Shown: positions 41,809-51,048, counted from the stretch's first letter. The stretch is 64,000 nt of DNA from JBAIYU01 sp036763085 (GCF_036763085.1 NZ_JBAIYU010000030.1:1-64000); one strand, 5' to 3'. Made by a program: numbers and translations. Notes: generated from the letters alone by a model not told the origin.

Positions 41809-43152
41809 ATGAGTGTTTTTCATGCCTGCGATATTCGTGGAATTGCCGGAACAGAGTTAACTTATGAACTTGCTGAGAAAATAGCTTATGCAATTGGAAC
41901 AAAGCTTAGCGGACAAACAGTAGTTGTCGGCGGTGATATTCGGCTATCTACACCGCGTATGCAGCAAATAATGATGGATGGTCTGGCGCGTTCTGGTTGC
42001 GAAGTAATAAATATTGGCACAGTAGCGACACCCTTGTTTTATTTTGCGCAAAAAATTACTGGTGCGACGGGCGGTGTAATGGTAACTGCATCACACAATC
42101 CAGCCTCATATAATGGCTTTAAGCTTGTTATGGGTCCCAAGCCTGTCAGTGAAGAGGATATAAATGAAATTGCTAGACTGACAGAACAGAACGCAAGAGT
42201 TGAAGCAGTAGGCAGTGTGCGTGAACTTTCTGTTATACAGGATTACATAGACTATACAGTAAGTAAGGCTAAGGCAAGTGGTATGAAAGTAGTTCTGGAT
42301 GCCGGAAATGGTGCAGCTTCACATATAGCGCCAAACCTCTATAGACAGTTAGGCTTTGAAGTAGTAGAACTATTTTGTGAGGCTGACGGAACCTTTCCTA
42401 ATCGGCCGCCGAACCCAGCTGTACCAGAAAACCTTAGTGCTTTAAGCAAAAAGGTTTTGGAAACAGGTGCTTTTCTTGGCATTGCTTTTGACGGCGATGG
42501 CGATAGGGTCGGATTTGTTGATGAAACTGGGCGAGCAGTTGATAATGATGATATTTTAGTGTTGCTAGCGCAGAATTATCTAGAGACGCAAAAAGGTCCA
42601 ATAATTTATGATGCCAAATGCTCAATGGTTGTTCCTGAACAGATTAGCAAGGCTGGCGGAAAACCAATTATGGCACGAGCAGGTCACACCTTTAGTAAAT
42701 CTGCATTTATACGAGAAAAGGCGCTTTTTGCCGGAGAGATAAGCGGACACTTTTTCTTTTCAGAACTGGGTTATGATGATGGCATGTTCGCGGGCTTAAA
42801 GATGTGTGAATATATATCTACTCACGGGCCTTTATCTGTTCTAATTGATGAAATACCAAATTATATTTTGACACCCGAGATAAGGGTTAGATATACAGGC
42901 ACTGACAAAGAAGCGATACTTGCACAAATTGCACAGAGATTAAGCGACTTTAAACCAAACTTAATAGATGGTGTGCGAATTGAGTTTGACGATGGCTGGG
43001 CAATGATCAGAGCATCGGTTACAGAACCACTGTTTACGCTGAGATTTGAGGCTAAGTCATCTGAACGACTAAATGAAATTTCTGATATATTGCTAAATGC
43101 TCTGCCAGATAATATTAGAGAGCTGGTCAATAGCTGGAACGCTAAAGATTAG
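41809..43152 (+). CDS. Phosphomannomutase / phosphoglucomutase
   Basis: Interconverts hexose-1- and -6-phosphates for envelope polysaccharides. The four family elements are present: the phosphoserine loop TASHNPASYNGFK, the metal loop GDGDRVG in FDGDGDRVGFVD, the sugar-binding loop with GEISGHFFF, and the C-terminal phosphate loop (RASVTEPLFTLRFE). The 447-residue length fits the AlgC/ManB group. GGAAGGGG precedes the ATG. Confidence 0.92.
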   Translation: MSVFHACDIRGIAGTELTYELAEKIAYAIGTKLSGQTVVVGGDIRLSTPRMQQIMMDGLARSGCEVINIGTVATPLFYFAQKITGATGGVMVTASHNPASYNGFKLVMGPKPVSEEDINEIARLTEQNARVEAVGSVRELSVIQDYIDYTVSKAKASGMKVVLDAGNGAASHIAPNLYRQLGFEVVELFCEADGTFPNRPPNPAVPENLSALSKKVLETGAFLGIAFDGDGDRVGFVDETGRAVDNDDILVLLAQNYLETQKGPIIYDAKCSMVVPEQISKAGGKPIMARAGHTFSKSAFIREKALFAGEISGHFFFSELGYDDGMFAGLKMCEYISTHGPLSVLIDEIPNYILTPEIRVRYTGTDKEAILAQIAQRLSDFKPNLIDGVRIEFDDGWAMIRASVTEPLFTLRFEAKSSERLNEISDILLNALPDNIRELVNSWNAKD

Positions 43153-43214
43153 GAAGTATAGAGCAATTGTGGTATTAGGAACTTACGAATAAACATTATT
43201 TGCTTAGACTTCAT

Positions 43215-43259
43215 AAAAGCAACAGGTCATAGTTATTTACTAGGATCTGTTGCTTTTAT
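43215..43259 (+). terminator. Terminator after the phosphohexomutase gene
   Basis: AAAAGCAACAG (43215-43225) pairs with CTGTTGCTTTT (43247-43257) with a 21-nt loop. Confidence 0.65.
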
Positions 43260-43369
43260 ATGTTATAAATTATGACGGTGATGCCTTACTATTTCTGACA
43301 AGAGGATTTGAACAACTGTCAGTCGAAGTATATATAGTCATTTGGTCAAACAAAGGAGCACAGTTTTAT

Positions 43370-44149
43370 ATGCAAGTACACGTTTTGGCTAGCGGTAGTA
43401 CCGGTAATGCCACGTTTATAAAAATGGGTAATACAAAAATGCTTGTTGACGCCGGAATAAGCGCCCGCCGTATAAAAAATAGTTTAGCTGAACTTGGCAC
43501 AGCGGTTGAAGAACTTGACGGTATTTTCATAACGCACGAACATCGCGACCATATTAATGGACTACCGACTTTAACAAAAAAATATAAATTACCTGTATAC
43601 GCTAAAGCAGCCACCTTCGATTCTATGTATTGCCGGGAAATACTTCCCGAAAGCTGCTGCAAAGTAATCGGAGACAGCATTGATATTAGCGGTGTTAAAG
43701 TTGAGCCCTTTAGTATTTCACATGATGCTGCTGACCCAGTGGGATATAGTTTGTATCATCAAAACCTAAAGTGCAGTGTAGCCACTGATATTGGCTTTGT
43801 TACAGATTCAGTAAAAAAAGCAATCTCATACTCCGATGTTTTGGTATTCGAATCAAATCACGATGTTGATTTATTGAAAAACGGCGCATATCCCTGGCAC
43901 TTGAAGCGTCGTATTATGAGTAATCGCGGTCATTTATCCAATACCGATGCCGCATGGACTATAGCGCGAATGGCCAGGCAGAAGCATACTAAGGTTTTTC
44001 TTGCTCATCTAAGCCAAGAGAATAATCGTCCAGAAATAGCTGAAAATACTGTACGTAATATTTTAACAGAACAAGGTTGCGAGCTTAATGTTGATATTGA
44101 TATTAGGCTGACCTACCCCGACAAAACGGCAAGTTTGACTGAAGGCTGA
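43370..44149 (+). CDS. walJ: MBL-fold hydrolase WalJ/YycJ
   Basis: Metallo-beta-lactamase-fold phosphodiesterase of the WalJ group, associated with cell-wall/cell-division control in Bacilli. Motifs: VLASGSTGNATFI, the metal site THEHRDHINGL, SISHDAADPVGYSL, and HLSQENNRPEIA. 259 residues. The ATG at 43370 follows AAAGGAG; the frame is open 120 bases earlier without a site. walJ-htrA-rlmH is a conserved order; walR and walK are not here. Confidence 0.9.
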   Translation: MQVHVLASGSTGNATFIKMGNTKMLVDAGISARRIKNSLAELGTAVEELDGIFITHEHRDHINGLPTLTKKYKLPVYAKAATFDSMYCREILPESCCKVIGDSIDISGVKVEPFSISHDAADPVGYSLYHQNLKCSVATDIGFVTDSVKKAISYSDVLVFESNHDVDLLKNGAYPWHLKRRIMSNRGHLSNTDAAWTIARMARQKHTKVFLAHLSQENNRPEIAENTVRNILTEQGCELNVDIDIRLTYPDKTASLTEG

Positions 44150-44287
44150 TTAGGCGATACTAAAAGCAGCATATTATAAAAAAGACGTAGAAATAGGAAA
44201 TGATCTACCCATTTTTGCCGGCATTAGAAACAGTACTGACAATTCTGGATGAGTTGCCACAGTAATTTTCTAAGGAGGATGGTATCT

Positions 44288-45406
44288 ATGAGACCAGCAT
44301 TGAAAAAATTGACTCCCTACTTAGTAGTTTTACTAATTGGAACGCTTTTAGGCGGCGGAATGGTAGCTGGTTATTCTGATAAACAGCTTGCTAAGCCAAC
44401 ACCTCAAAATATGGTGAATATACCAAATCTACAATCACCGGCTCCGACGGGAGCAGTTTCTGATGCTCGCAATACACCAGTAGTTAAAGCGGCGCAGGCG
44501 GTTGGACCAGCCGTTGTTGGTATAACAAATAAAGCATATGCAAGGGATTACTTCAATCGCAAAGTTATGATTGAGCAAGGAACAGGATCAGGGGTAATAA
44601 TTGACTCCAATGGGTATATAGTTACTAACTATCATGTAGTTGAAAACGCACAGGAGATTGTCGTTTCATTATCGGACGGACGAACTATTACTGGCAAAGT
44701 TTTAGGCTCCGATCCTGCAACTGATCTCGCTGTTATAAAAGTAGATGCAACAGGAATGCCAACAGCTGTTTTGGGAGACTCGGATAGTATACTGGTAGGT
44801 GAACCAGCTATTGCAATTGGTAATCCGCTCGGCTTAGAGTTTAAAGGCAGTGTTACTGCTGGTGTAATCAGTGCGCTAAACCGCTCTATTGAAATAGGCG
44901 AACGAAAGTTTAAACTTATTCAAACAGATGCTGCAATTAACCCCGGTAATTCGGGCGGGGCCTTAGTTAATGCAGATGGAATAGTCATTGGAATTAACAG
45001 TGCTAAAATTTCAATTCCAGGAGTAGAGGGTATTGGGTTTTCCATTCCAATTAATTCAGCTAGACCTATTATTCAGTCGATAATTGACAAAGGCCGTGTT
45101 GTGAGAGCATATTTGGGAGTAGGAATTTTAGATAAAGCCAGTGCTGCTAAATACGGTTATGATCTCAATATTGATCGAGGAGTCTATGTAGCACAATCAT
45201 CACAAAACGGCCCTGCGGCTAAGGCAGGAATACGCGAAGGTGATATTATTTATAAGGTAGCTGGCATTGAAACAAATAGTGTGGCAGATTTGCGCGCTGC
45301 GGTAGACTCGCAGCCTATCGGAAGTAAGGCGGAAGTTGTCTACAGTCGTAATGGTAAAACTCAAACTGTGAGCATATTATTAGAAGAAATGCCGAGTAAA
45401 CAATAA
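44288..45406 (+). CDS. htrA: HtrA/DegP-type serine protease with PDZ domain
   Basis: Envelope quality-control protease. One TM helix near the N-terminus (TPYLVVLLIGTLLGGGMV), a variable linker, then the trypsin-like domain with catalytic His in TNYHVVENA, Asp in PATDLAVIKV and Ser in NPGNSGGALV. A PDZ domain covers about the last 95 residues (GVYVAQSSQNGPAAKAGIR). 372 residues. TAAGGAGG precedes the ATG. The stop overlaps the rlmH start (TAATG). Confidence 0.94.
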   Translation: MRPALKKLTPYLVVLLIGTLLGGGMVAGYSDKQLAKPTPQNMVNIPNLQSPAPTGAVSDARNTPVVKAAQAVGPAVVGITNKAYARDYFNRKVMIEQGTGSGVIIDSNGYIVTNYHVVENAQEIVVSLSDGRTITGKVLGSDPATDLAVIKVDATGMPTAVLGDSDSILVGEPAIAIGNPLGLEFKGSVTAGVISALNRSIEIGERKFKLIQTDAAINPGNSGGALVNADGIVIGINSAKISIPGVEGIGFSIPINSARPIIQSIIDKGRVVRAYLGVGILDKASAAKYGYDLNIDRGVYVAQSSQNGPAAKAGIREGDIIYKVAGIETNSVADLRAAVDSQPIGSKAEVVYSRNGKTQTVSILLEEMPSKQ

Positions 45407-45885
45407 TGAAGATAACAATAGTAGCAGTAGGTAAGATAAAAGAAAAGTATCTTTCAGCTGGTATCGCTGAATTTACAAAACGTTTAACTCCATATTGCAA
45501 GCTTAATATCATTGAAGTTGATGAAGAAAGAATGCCAGATAATCCATCAGATGCCGAAAAGGCAAAAGCGCTCACCAAAGAAGGTGAGCGCATGCTTAAG
45601 CAAATACCGAGCGACAGTTATCTTATTGTTTTAGATGTCTTCGGTAAGGCATCGTCATCAGAAGAACTTGCGGCAAAAATGAGCGACTTAGCCTTAAAGG
45701 GTCAGAGCAGCATAACCTTCGCCATCGGCGGAGCGTTTGGGCTATCACAAGAAATACGAAATACAGCAAAAGAAAAACTGTCATTCTCCAAAATGACCTT
45801 CACGCATCAGATGATCAGACTGCTTTTAGTGGAGCAAGTCTATCGGGCGTTTAAGATTAATCGCGGAGAACCGTATCACTGGTAA
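45406..45885 (+). CDS. rlmH: 23S rRNA (pseudouridine1915-N3)-methyltransferase
   Basis: SPOUT methyltransferase that modifies pseudouridine 1915 in 23S rRNA. The 159-residue protein has ITIVAVGKIKEKY at the start, LDVFGKASSSEELA, the AdoMet knot FAIGGAFGLSQEIR, and the invariant C-terminus RGEPYHW. It overlaps htrA by one base. The last 21 bases are repeated three times downstream, which is the hallmark of an insertion site (rlmH/orfX is the target of SCC elements in staphylococci). Confidence 0.95.
   Translation: MKITIVAVGKIKEKYLSAGIAEFTKRLTPYCKLNIIEVDEERMPDNPSDAEKAKALTKEGERMLKQIPSDSYLIVLDVFGKASSSEELAAKMSDLALKGQSSITFAIGGAFGLSQEIRNTAKEKLSFSKMTFTHQMIRLLLVEQVYRAFKINRGEPYHW
45865..45885 (+). 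repeat. rlmH 3'-end att-like repeat, copy 1 (inside rlmH)
   Basis: GGAGAACCGTATCACTGG plus TAA, coding GEPYHW-stop. Reference copy of the four; followed at once by a terminator. Confidence 0.7.
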
Positions 45886-45891
45886 TAGCGA

Positions 45892-45934
45892 AACAGCTTC
45901 GGTCCTTGTAAATAAAGGATCGAGGCTGTTTTTT
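45892..45934 (+). terminator. Terminator after rlmH
   Basis: AACAGC-TTCG-GTCCTT pairs with AAGGAT-CGA-GGCTGTT and is followed by T residues. Confidence 0.85.
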
Positions 45935-46024
45935 AGCAGAGGCTACTCTGAAAATATTTAGCATATTCAAGATAGCTTGAATGATAAATAGTTTCTTCTA
46001 ATCTGAAGTAGAAGCCTTTTTATT

Positions 46025-46165
46025 GGCATAATCGATATCCAAGATACCTGTTCCTATGTGGAGATTTTTGGGGATAAAGAAGAACTTGTTGTGGAAGAGC
46101 TTTCAGTAACAAAAATAAAGGGTAAGATACATAAGATAAAAATTGTAAATTTTTCAAAGAACTAG
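46025..46165 (+). pseudogene. Remnant of a DEAD-box RNA helicase (DbpA/YxiN-type C-terminal domain)
   Basis: The frame from about 46019 reads IGIIDIQDTCSYVEIFGDK, then KIKGKIHKIKI to a stop at 46163-46165. This matches the C-terminal RNA-binding domain of YxiN/DbpA helicases (IGxIxIxDxxSYVEI ... KGKxxKV). A stop codon at 46004 closes the frame upstream, so only about 47 residues of a ~480-residue protein remain. It lies between rlmH and the next gene. The remainder of 45935-46201 shows nothing else. Confidence 0.7.
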
Positions 46166-46201
46166 CATGGGAAAAGCAAGGAGAGATGAAAGGAGAGGGG
46201 A

Positions 46202-47353
46202 ATGGATAGTATGAGTAATAGTGCGTTAACGGAGATAGATTTTGCCGAAGTTATTGCTAAAAATGGTGGACGTGCTTTTAGAGTCGGTGGCTCAGTTCGC
46301 GATAGTTTTATGGGAAGGCCATCGAAGGATATTGATTATAGTGTTGTTGGAATGGTTAGAAAAAAATTTAAAATATTGTTTCCCGAAGCCGAAGACATGG
46401 GTAAGGCTTTTCCCGTTTTTCACTTGGTGATAGGCGGCATAAAACGCGAAGTTGCCTTTGCGAGAACAGAGCAGAAAGTAGGTGACTACAAAGGCTTCAA
46501 AATATCAGCGAAACCCAAGATTACGGTTGAAGAAGATCTTTTCAGACGTGACACTACGGTAAACTCCATCGCCTTAGACATTTTGACGGGAGAAATTATC
46601 GATCCTTTTCATGGAATAGAGGACATAAAAGCCAAGGTTCTTAGAGCGACGGGACAACATTTTTGCGATGATCCAATGCGTGCCTTGCGACTTGCGGGGC
46701 AATCCGCCCGCTTTGGGTTCACGATAGACTGTGATACGCTCCCGCTTGCCATGGCGGCTCAGGAAGAACTTGCTCATGAGCCTGTAGAGCGGATGATTCA
46801 TGAATTGAGCATAGTCTTGTCAGAAGCAGCGGAACCAGGAAGATTTTTTAAGGTTCTGGCCGAGACTAGGTTATTGCAAATTACATTTAAAGAAATCTCA
46901 GATTTGTCTATGGGAGAATTTGAAAGAGTAGTGAACGGGTTAGATTCAGTAGCAAAAGCTACGCAAAATTCGAAGGTAAGGTTCGCAACGTTTGGTTTAG
47001 TGCTGAACAAAGAGCGTTTAGAACTATGGAATAATAGAATGAAATTGCCTGGCGGCTGGCTGGATGCGGCCATTACTGTCAATCAAACAATTGGCATTTT
47101 AGAACACCCCACGCCTGATAAGATTGTAGATACCATTAATACCTTAAGGCGTGGCTCTCTTACGATAGAGGAGTTTGACCTCATTTCTAATGCGGCAGGA
47201 TTAAAGATTCCTCAATTGGCACCATTGAAAGCTATAATGGTCTTGCCTAAAGGAGTGGTTGTCCCTACGACTTTACAAGGGAAAGAAATTGGTGAATGGT
47301 TGCGAAAAAAACATGTGGAGAAAATTTCCAAAGAGATATATTTCGGCGACTAA
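46202..47353 (+). CDS. CCA-type tRNA nucleotidyltransferase/poly(A) polymerase family protein
   Basis: Class II nucleotidyltransferase. The catalytic head has RVGGSVRD, the metal-binding DID in SKDIDYSVVG, the FPVF and EVAFARTEQK stretch, the RRDTTVNSIALD motif, and the neck DDPMRALRLAGQSARF. It resembles the short E. coli-type enzyme rather than the long Bacillus type, but the usual HD domain is not evident; the C-terminal ~170 residues are divergent. AAAGGAGAGGGG precedes the ATG. It lies in the accessory region and may be an extra enzyme beside a core cca gene. Confidence 0.8.
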   Translation: MDSMSNSALTEIDFAEVIAKNGGRAFRVGGSVRDSFMGRPSKDIDYSVVGMVRKKFKILFPEAEDMGKAFPVFHLVIGGIKREVAFARTEQKVGDYKGFKISAKPKITVEEDLFRRDTTVNSIALDILTGEIIDPFHGIEDIKAKVLRATGQHFCDDPMRALRLAGQSARFGFTIDCDTLPLAMAAQEELAHEPVERMIHELSIVLSEAAEPGRFFKVLAETRLLQITFKEISDLSMGEFERVVNGLDSVAKATQNSKVRFATFGLVLNKERLELWNNRMKLPGGWLDAAITVNQTIGILEHPTPDKIVDTINTLRRGSLTIEEFDLISNAAGLKIPQLAPLKAIMVLPKGVVVPTTLQGKEIGEWLRKKHVEKISKEIYFGD

Positions 47354-47425
47354 GTTCGAGAATAGAGATTAATACAGCAGTTCATATAAAGAAATATACT
47401 TAAGTTTCTCCGCTATACCCGATAC

Positions 47426-47446
47426 GCAGAACCGTACCATTGATAA
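47426..47446 (+). repeat. rlmH 3'-end att-like repeat, copy 2
   Basis: Matches the rlmH end at 17 of 21 positions (GCAGAACCGTACCATTGA plus TAA). Translated in the rlmH frame it gives AEPYH-stop. A terminator follows five bases later. Confidence 0.6.
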
Positions 47447-47450
47447 CGGC

Positions 47451-47502
47451 AAAACAAGGCCTCAACCCTTGCTTCGTGCAGGGGTTGAGGCCTTGTTTTT
47501 TG
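47451..47502 (+). terminator. Terminator after repeat copy 2
   Basis: AACAAGGCCTCAACCC pairs with GGGTTGAGGCCTTGTT, then T-rich. Confidence 0.9.
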
Positions 47503-47783
47503 TATGTTTCTAAGGATTAGGGATTTTGTACGGATTGCCTAGATGAGTTCCTGTTAATACTTATGTGCTAGTTGTCAACGAGCGCTATAAAAAGAACACT
47601 TCACAAAAGGACCTCAGCAACTTATGTTTTTCTATGAGAGTGATTCTGTTTAGTCTCTTGATAGTGAAATAAATGAACCAAATGTGCATGTTTACTTAAA
47701 ATATTAATATTGGTATAATGTACAAAATATGACAAAAATGTAAGCTCTACTCAGATACTATATGCTATTGCGATTAAAACTAA

Positions 47784-49001
47784 GTGCAACTATATTGCTT
47801 TGCGGGGATAAATCCAGCTTTAGTTGTTGAAGGAGTGATACCGATCAATACGATGCTTGCGATTCAGATGAACATTTGTATGGTTATATTATTGTCAAGC
47901 ATAGCTGTACATGCTTATTTTAAGCTAGATAGAAAAGAGCAAGTCAATAGGTTGTTTTTAGCTTTAATATTCTTAACGATATTAATATTAATATTAGAAA
48001 TTTTGAGTGTATTATTAAATTCTAGTAATTACACAAATCTTATTATTCTACATAAGTTGGTTGATACGTTGGGATTCACGCTGACACCATTAGTGCCAAT
48101 CTGTGCGGTACTATATGTTCATAGACGAACTGACAAATACGACAAAATAAATGTAAACAAGCTTCTCTGGTTGAGTGTGCCGTTTGCTATAAATAGCATT
48201 ATATCATTAGGGAGCTATAATTTTAACTGGATATTTAGTATAACTAGTGAGAATATCTATGTACGGGGACCAATGTTTATTGTTTCACCAATGACAAGTT
48301 ACTTTTATTATATTGTAAACTTACAAGTTTTATATAATGCTCGAGAAAAAATCAATAGAGAAGAATTGTTCATACTTAGTTTGCTTACCGTGATTCCATC
48401 CGTACTGTCTATCTTTCAATTGTACTACTTTGTATATTTGACGATATGGAATAGTGTAGCTATTGCTGTTGTAATTAACTATGTTTTTATTGTACATAGT
48501 CAAACAAAGATTGATTCATTAACAGGATTAGGAAATCGCATAGCTTATGATGAATACCTTGCAATTTCCAGTAGGCAAAGTAACATTGTTTTAGCTGTGG
48601 TAAATATTGATCTTGACGACTTTAAAAGTATCAATGATGTTTTTGGGCATCATGAAGGCGATAAAGTGTTGAGAGTATTCGCCAGACACTTGGAAGAAGT
48701 ATTCGAAGGAAAAGGACTTTCTATCCGCTTGGGCGGCGATGAATTTATAGTCTTAATAAATGAGAACCGAAGAGAAATTGTAGAAAAGTATATAGAAAAC
48801 TTAAGAAATAACATCAATACATACAATGAAGTCAGCAACAATCCTTATCATATTAAGTTCAGCTATGGATTAGCTATATTTAACAATACATATAATAATA
48901 TACATGAGCTTATTCAGCATAGTGATAAGCTCATGTATGAAGAAAAAAATAAACGAGTCGAGAAAATATCTTGCGAAATAGGCCAACTAATGGGACGATA
49001 A
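47784..49001 (+). CDS. Membrane-bound diguanylate cyclase (GGDEF)
   Basis: N-terminal ~235 residues contain about seven hydrophobic segments, like the 7TM sensor regions found on signalling proteins. The C-terminal GGDEF domain has DSLTGLGNRIAYDEYL, VNIDLDDFKSINDVFGHHEGD and the active-site LGGDEF, so it should make cyclic di-GMP. An inhibitory RxxD site is not clear. Start uncertain: GTG at 47784 opens the frame, ATG at 47853 (MLAIQMNICMVILL) is 17 bases after AGGAG. It lies between repeat copies 2 and 3. Confidence 0.82.
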   Translation: MQLYCFAGINPALVVEGVIPINTMLAIQMNICMVILLSSIAVHAYFKLDRKEQVNRLFLALIFLTILILILEILSVLLNSSNYTNLIILHKLVDTLGFTLTPLVPICAVLYVHRRTDKYDKINVNKLLWLSVPFAINSIISLGSYNFNWIFSITSENIYVRGPMFIVSPMTSYFYYIVNLQVLYNAREKINREELFILSLLTVIPSVLSIFQLYYFVYLTIWNSVAIAVVINYVFIVHSQTKIDSLTGLGNRIAYDEYLAISSRQSNIVLAVVNIDLDDFKSINDVFGHHEGDKVLRVFARHLEEVFEGKGLSIRLGGDEFIVLINENRREIVEKYIENLRNNINTYNEVSNNPYHIKFSYGLAIFNNTYNNIHELIQHSDKLMYEEKNKRVEKISCEIGQLMGR

Positions 49002-49225
49002 TTTATTCATCAAGTGGTTTACCAGCTTGAGTACCCTTCTTTTCCACACCTGCAAGTAAAAATAAAACAGGGGGACAGGTACGATGTTTCAGTCAAAAGT
49101 TAGACCGAATATGGTCCTGTCTATCTGCTGTAATTTTTGACTGTTCTTCTATCCAAGAAGGATTTTTTGACAATAATTTATAATTTTTATATCAATCTAT
49201 TTTCAAAACAGTGGGGGGCAAATAC

Positions 49226-49690
49226 ATGAAACAAATTACTGTTGGTGATATGGCGCCTGATTTTGTTTTAAAAGACAATCGTGGACAGGAAATCCGCCTA
49301 TCAGACTACAAGGGGAAAAAAGTACTTTTATCATGGCATCCGCTAGCATGGACAAAGGTTTGTGCCGAGCAAATGAAATCATTGGAGGATAATCTGGAGA
49401 AGTTTACTCAATATAATGTGGTTCCGCTTGGACTCAGCGTAGATTCCTATCCCAGCAAAAATGCCTGGGCAAAAGAATTAGGCATTGCTGAAGTAAAATT
49501 GCTAGCTGACTTTTGGCCGCATGGGCAAACTGCTATTAACTACGGCATCTTTCGTGATATAGAAGGTTTTTCAGAGAGGGCCAATATGCTTATTGATGAA
49601 AACGGCAAAGTACTCTGGGTGAAAGTGTATCCAGTTTCTGAACTACCTGATATAAACGAGGTTTTTGATCAAATTAAAAATTCCCAATAA
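49226..49690 (+). CDS. Peroxiredoxin (AhpC/TSA family)
   Basis: Thiol peroxidase of 154 residues with the Prx fold (GDMAPDFVLKDNRGQEIRLSDYKGKKVLL). The catalytic site is WHPLAWTKVC; the position matches PxxxTxxC. No second conserved cysteine is evident, so a 1-Cys mechanism with an external thiol is likely. GTGGGGGGC precedes the ATG at 49226. Part of the accessory block. Confidence 0.88.
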   Translation: MKQITVGDMAPDFVLKDNRGQEIRLSDYKGKKVLLSWHPLAWTKVCAEQMKSLEDNLEKFTQYNVVPLGLSVDSYPSKNAWAKELGIAEVKLLADFWPHGQTAINYGIFRDIEGFSERANMLIDENGKVLWVKVYPVSELPDINEVFDQIKNSQ

Positions 49691-49799
49691 GATTATTTGT
49701 GAAATTTAAACTGCTTAATAACGTAGCTTATGAAGTCCTTAACTTAACTTGACTTGGTGGAATCGTCCTATCGTGTCTTGGTGACAAGAGGCGTTATAA

Positions 49800-49950
49800 G
49801 CCGGAGAAAAAACTGCAAATGAGCCGATGGACTTAGGTTAGATGTGTGGGCTGGAATATAAGGATTTAAACGGACTTGTTTGGGAAATAATCTATGTAGA
49901 CAAGAGCAAAGGTCAAGCTCTGAGTTGTAAAAGTGGGATGGAGGTATGGA
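49800..49950 (+). pseudogene. C-terminal remnant of a VOC/glyoxalase protein
   Basis: The frame reads ANEPMDLG, a TAG stop, then MCGLEYKDLNGLVWEIIYVD. This is the usual end of glyoxalase/bleomycin-resistance proteins (EPMDxGxMYGRSFxDLDGHxWEVxYMD), with the stop in place of an aromatic residue. The 5' part is gone. It is directly followed, in the same frame, by an intact VOC gene. Confidence 0.6.
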
Positions 49951-49952
49951 TA

Positions 49953-50837
49953 ATGCCAAAGCTTGTTCCTCATTTATGGTATGACAAAGAGGCAAAAGAG
50001 GCCGCAATGTTTTACACTAGCTTATTTGACCGGTCAAAATTGCTCAATGTTGGCTTGATACAGAACACACCTTCAGGAGACGTTGAAATCGTTAGTTTTG
50101 AATTAGCTGGGCAACAATTTGAAGCAATTAGTGCAGGACCATTTTTCCAGTTCAATCCTTCTTGCTCCTTAATGGTAGCTTGCGATTCGGTTGAGGAAGT
50201 GAATATAAAGTGGCAGGCGCTCCTAGAAGGTGGTTTGGCCCTCATGCCGCTGGATGCTTACCCGTTCAGCAAATGGTATGGATGGGTGCAGGACCGATAT
50301 GGACTGTCCTGGCAGCTTATGTTGGTGGAGGAGCAGCTAAAATCTCCACAAAAGATTACACCGAACCTTCTTTTCTCCGACCGTGTTTGTGGAAAAGCGG
50401 AAGAAGCGGTCACATACTACACGAAAATATTTAATGATGCCGAAGGTGCGATGATTAGCAGGTACCAAGAGGGGGAGGCAATAAACACTAAGGCAAAGGT
50501 GAATTTCGCCTCATTTCGGATTGAAGGCATGCAGTTATCAGCAATGGATAACGGTTATGATGTTGACTATAGCTTTAATGAAGCGTTCTCTATCATGGTA
50601 AAGTGTCGTGACCAAAGAGAAATTGATTACTATTGGAATGCTCTTTCTGCCGTTCCGGAAGCCGAGCAATGCGGATGGGTGAAGGACAAATTCGGCGTTT
50701 CATGGCAGATTGTTCCGGAATTTATGGATGAAATATTGTTCTACGGCTCCAGAGAAGAAGTACAAAATGTAACCGAAGCCTTTCTAAAAATGAAAAAGTT
50801 TGATATTGCAGCGTTAGAAAAAGCGAAAATTGGCTAG
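49953..50837 (+). CDS. PhnB-like VOC protein with two repeats
   Basis: A 294-residue vicinal-oxygen-chelate protein of the PhnB/3-demethylubiquinone methyltransferase-like group. Two homologous halves are visible: PKLVPHLWYDKEAKEAAMFY to YGLSWQLM (about 1-130) and KITPNLLFSDRVCGKAEEAVTYY to FGVSWQIV (about 135-265). Function is unknown for most members. GGAGGT precedes the ATG. It lies just before repeat copy 3. Confidence 0.85.
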   Translation: MPKLVPHLWYDKEAKEAAMFYTSLFDRSKLLNVGLIQNTPSGDVEIVSFELAGQQFEAISAGPFFQFNPSCSLMVACDSVEEVNIKWQALLEGGLALMPLDAYPFSKWYGWVQDRYGLSWQLMLVEEQLKSPQKITPNLLFSDRVCGKAEEAVTYYTKIFNDAEGAMISRYQEGEAINTKAKVNFASFRIEGMQLSAMDNGYDVDYSFNEAFSIMVKCRDQREIDYYWNALSAVPEAEQCGWVKDKFGVSWQIVPEFMDEILFYGSREEVQNVTEAFLKMKKFDIAALEKAKIG

Positions 50838-50893
50838 GAAAATCACCATAAAAGGCATGGCAATCAGCCTAAGTTTATAGCTGTATATGATAT

Positions 50894-50914
50894 GGAGAAC
50901 CGTACCACTGGTAA
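50894..50914 (+). repeat. rlmH 3'-end att-like repeat, copy 3
   Basis: Twenty of 21 positions match the end of rlmH (only T to C at position 12), so it still codes GEPYHW-stop although no rlmH gene precedes it. A terminator follows. Confidence 0.75.
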
Positions 50915-50920
50915 CGAAAA

Positions 50921-50962
50921 TGGCCTGCTCTCTTTTAAAAGAAGGGAGCAGGCTTTTTGCAC
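50921..50962 (+). terminator. Terminator after repeat copy 3
   Basis: GCCTGCTC pairs with GAGCAGGC around a partly paired A/T-rich loop, followed by five T. Confidence 0.8.
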
Positions 50963-51048
50963 TAGTGAGGTTAATAGAGAGAGCAAGTTTCACAGTACTA
51001 TATGAATAAGGCCGCCCTTGTAGAAAAGATGATGTTGAAAAAGGGGGA

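Larger units (their letters stand above)
47354..47783 (+). other. Intergenic region with repeat copy 2, terminator and promoter
   Basis: Holds rlmH-end repeat copy 2 (47426-47446), its terminator, and a likely promoter for the GGDEF gene: TTACTT (47692-47697), 16 bp, TATAAT (47714-47719). No gene is seen. Confidence 0.55.

Noticed and set aside
49060..49190. GGGGGACAGGT-type stretch resembling transposase flanks
   Set aside because: No transposase frame and no inverted ends could be found, so no element is annotated.
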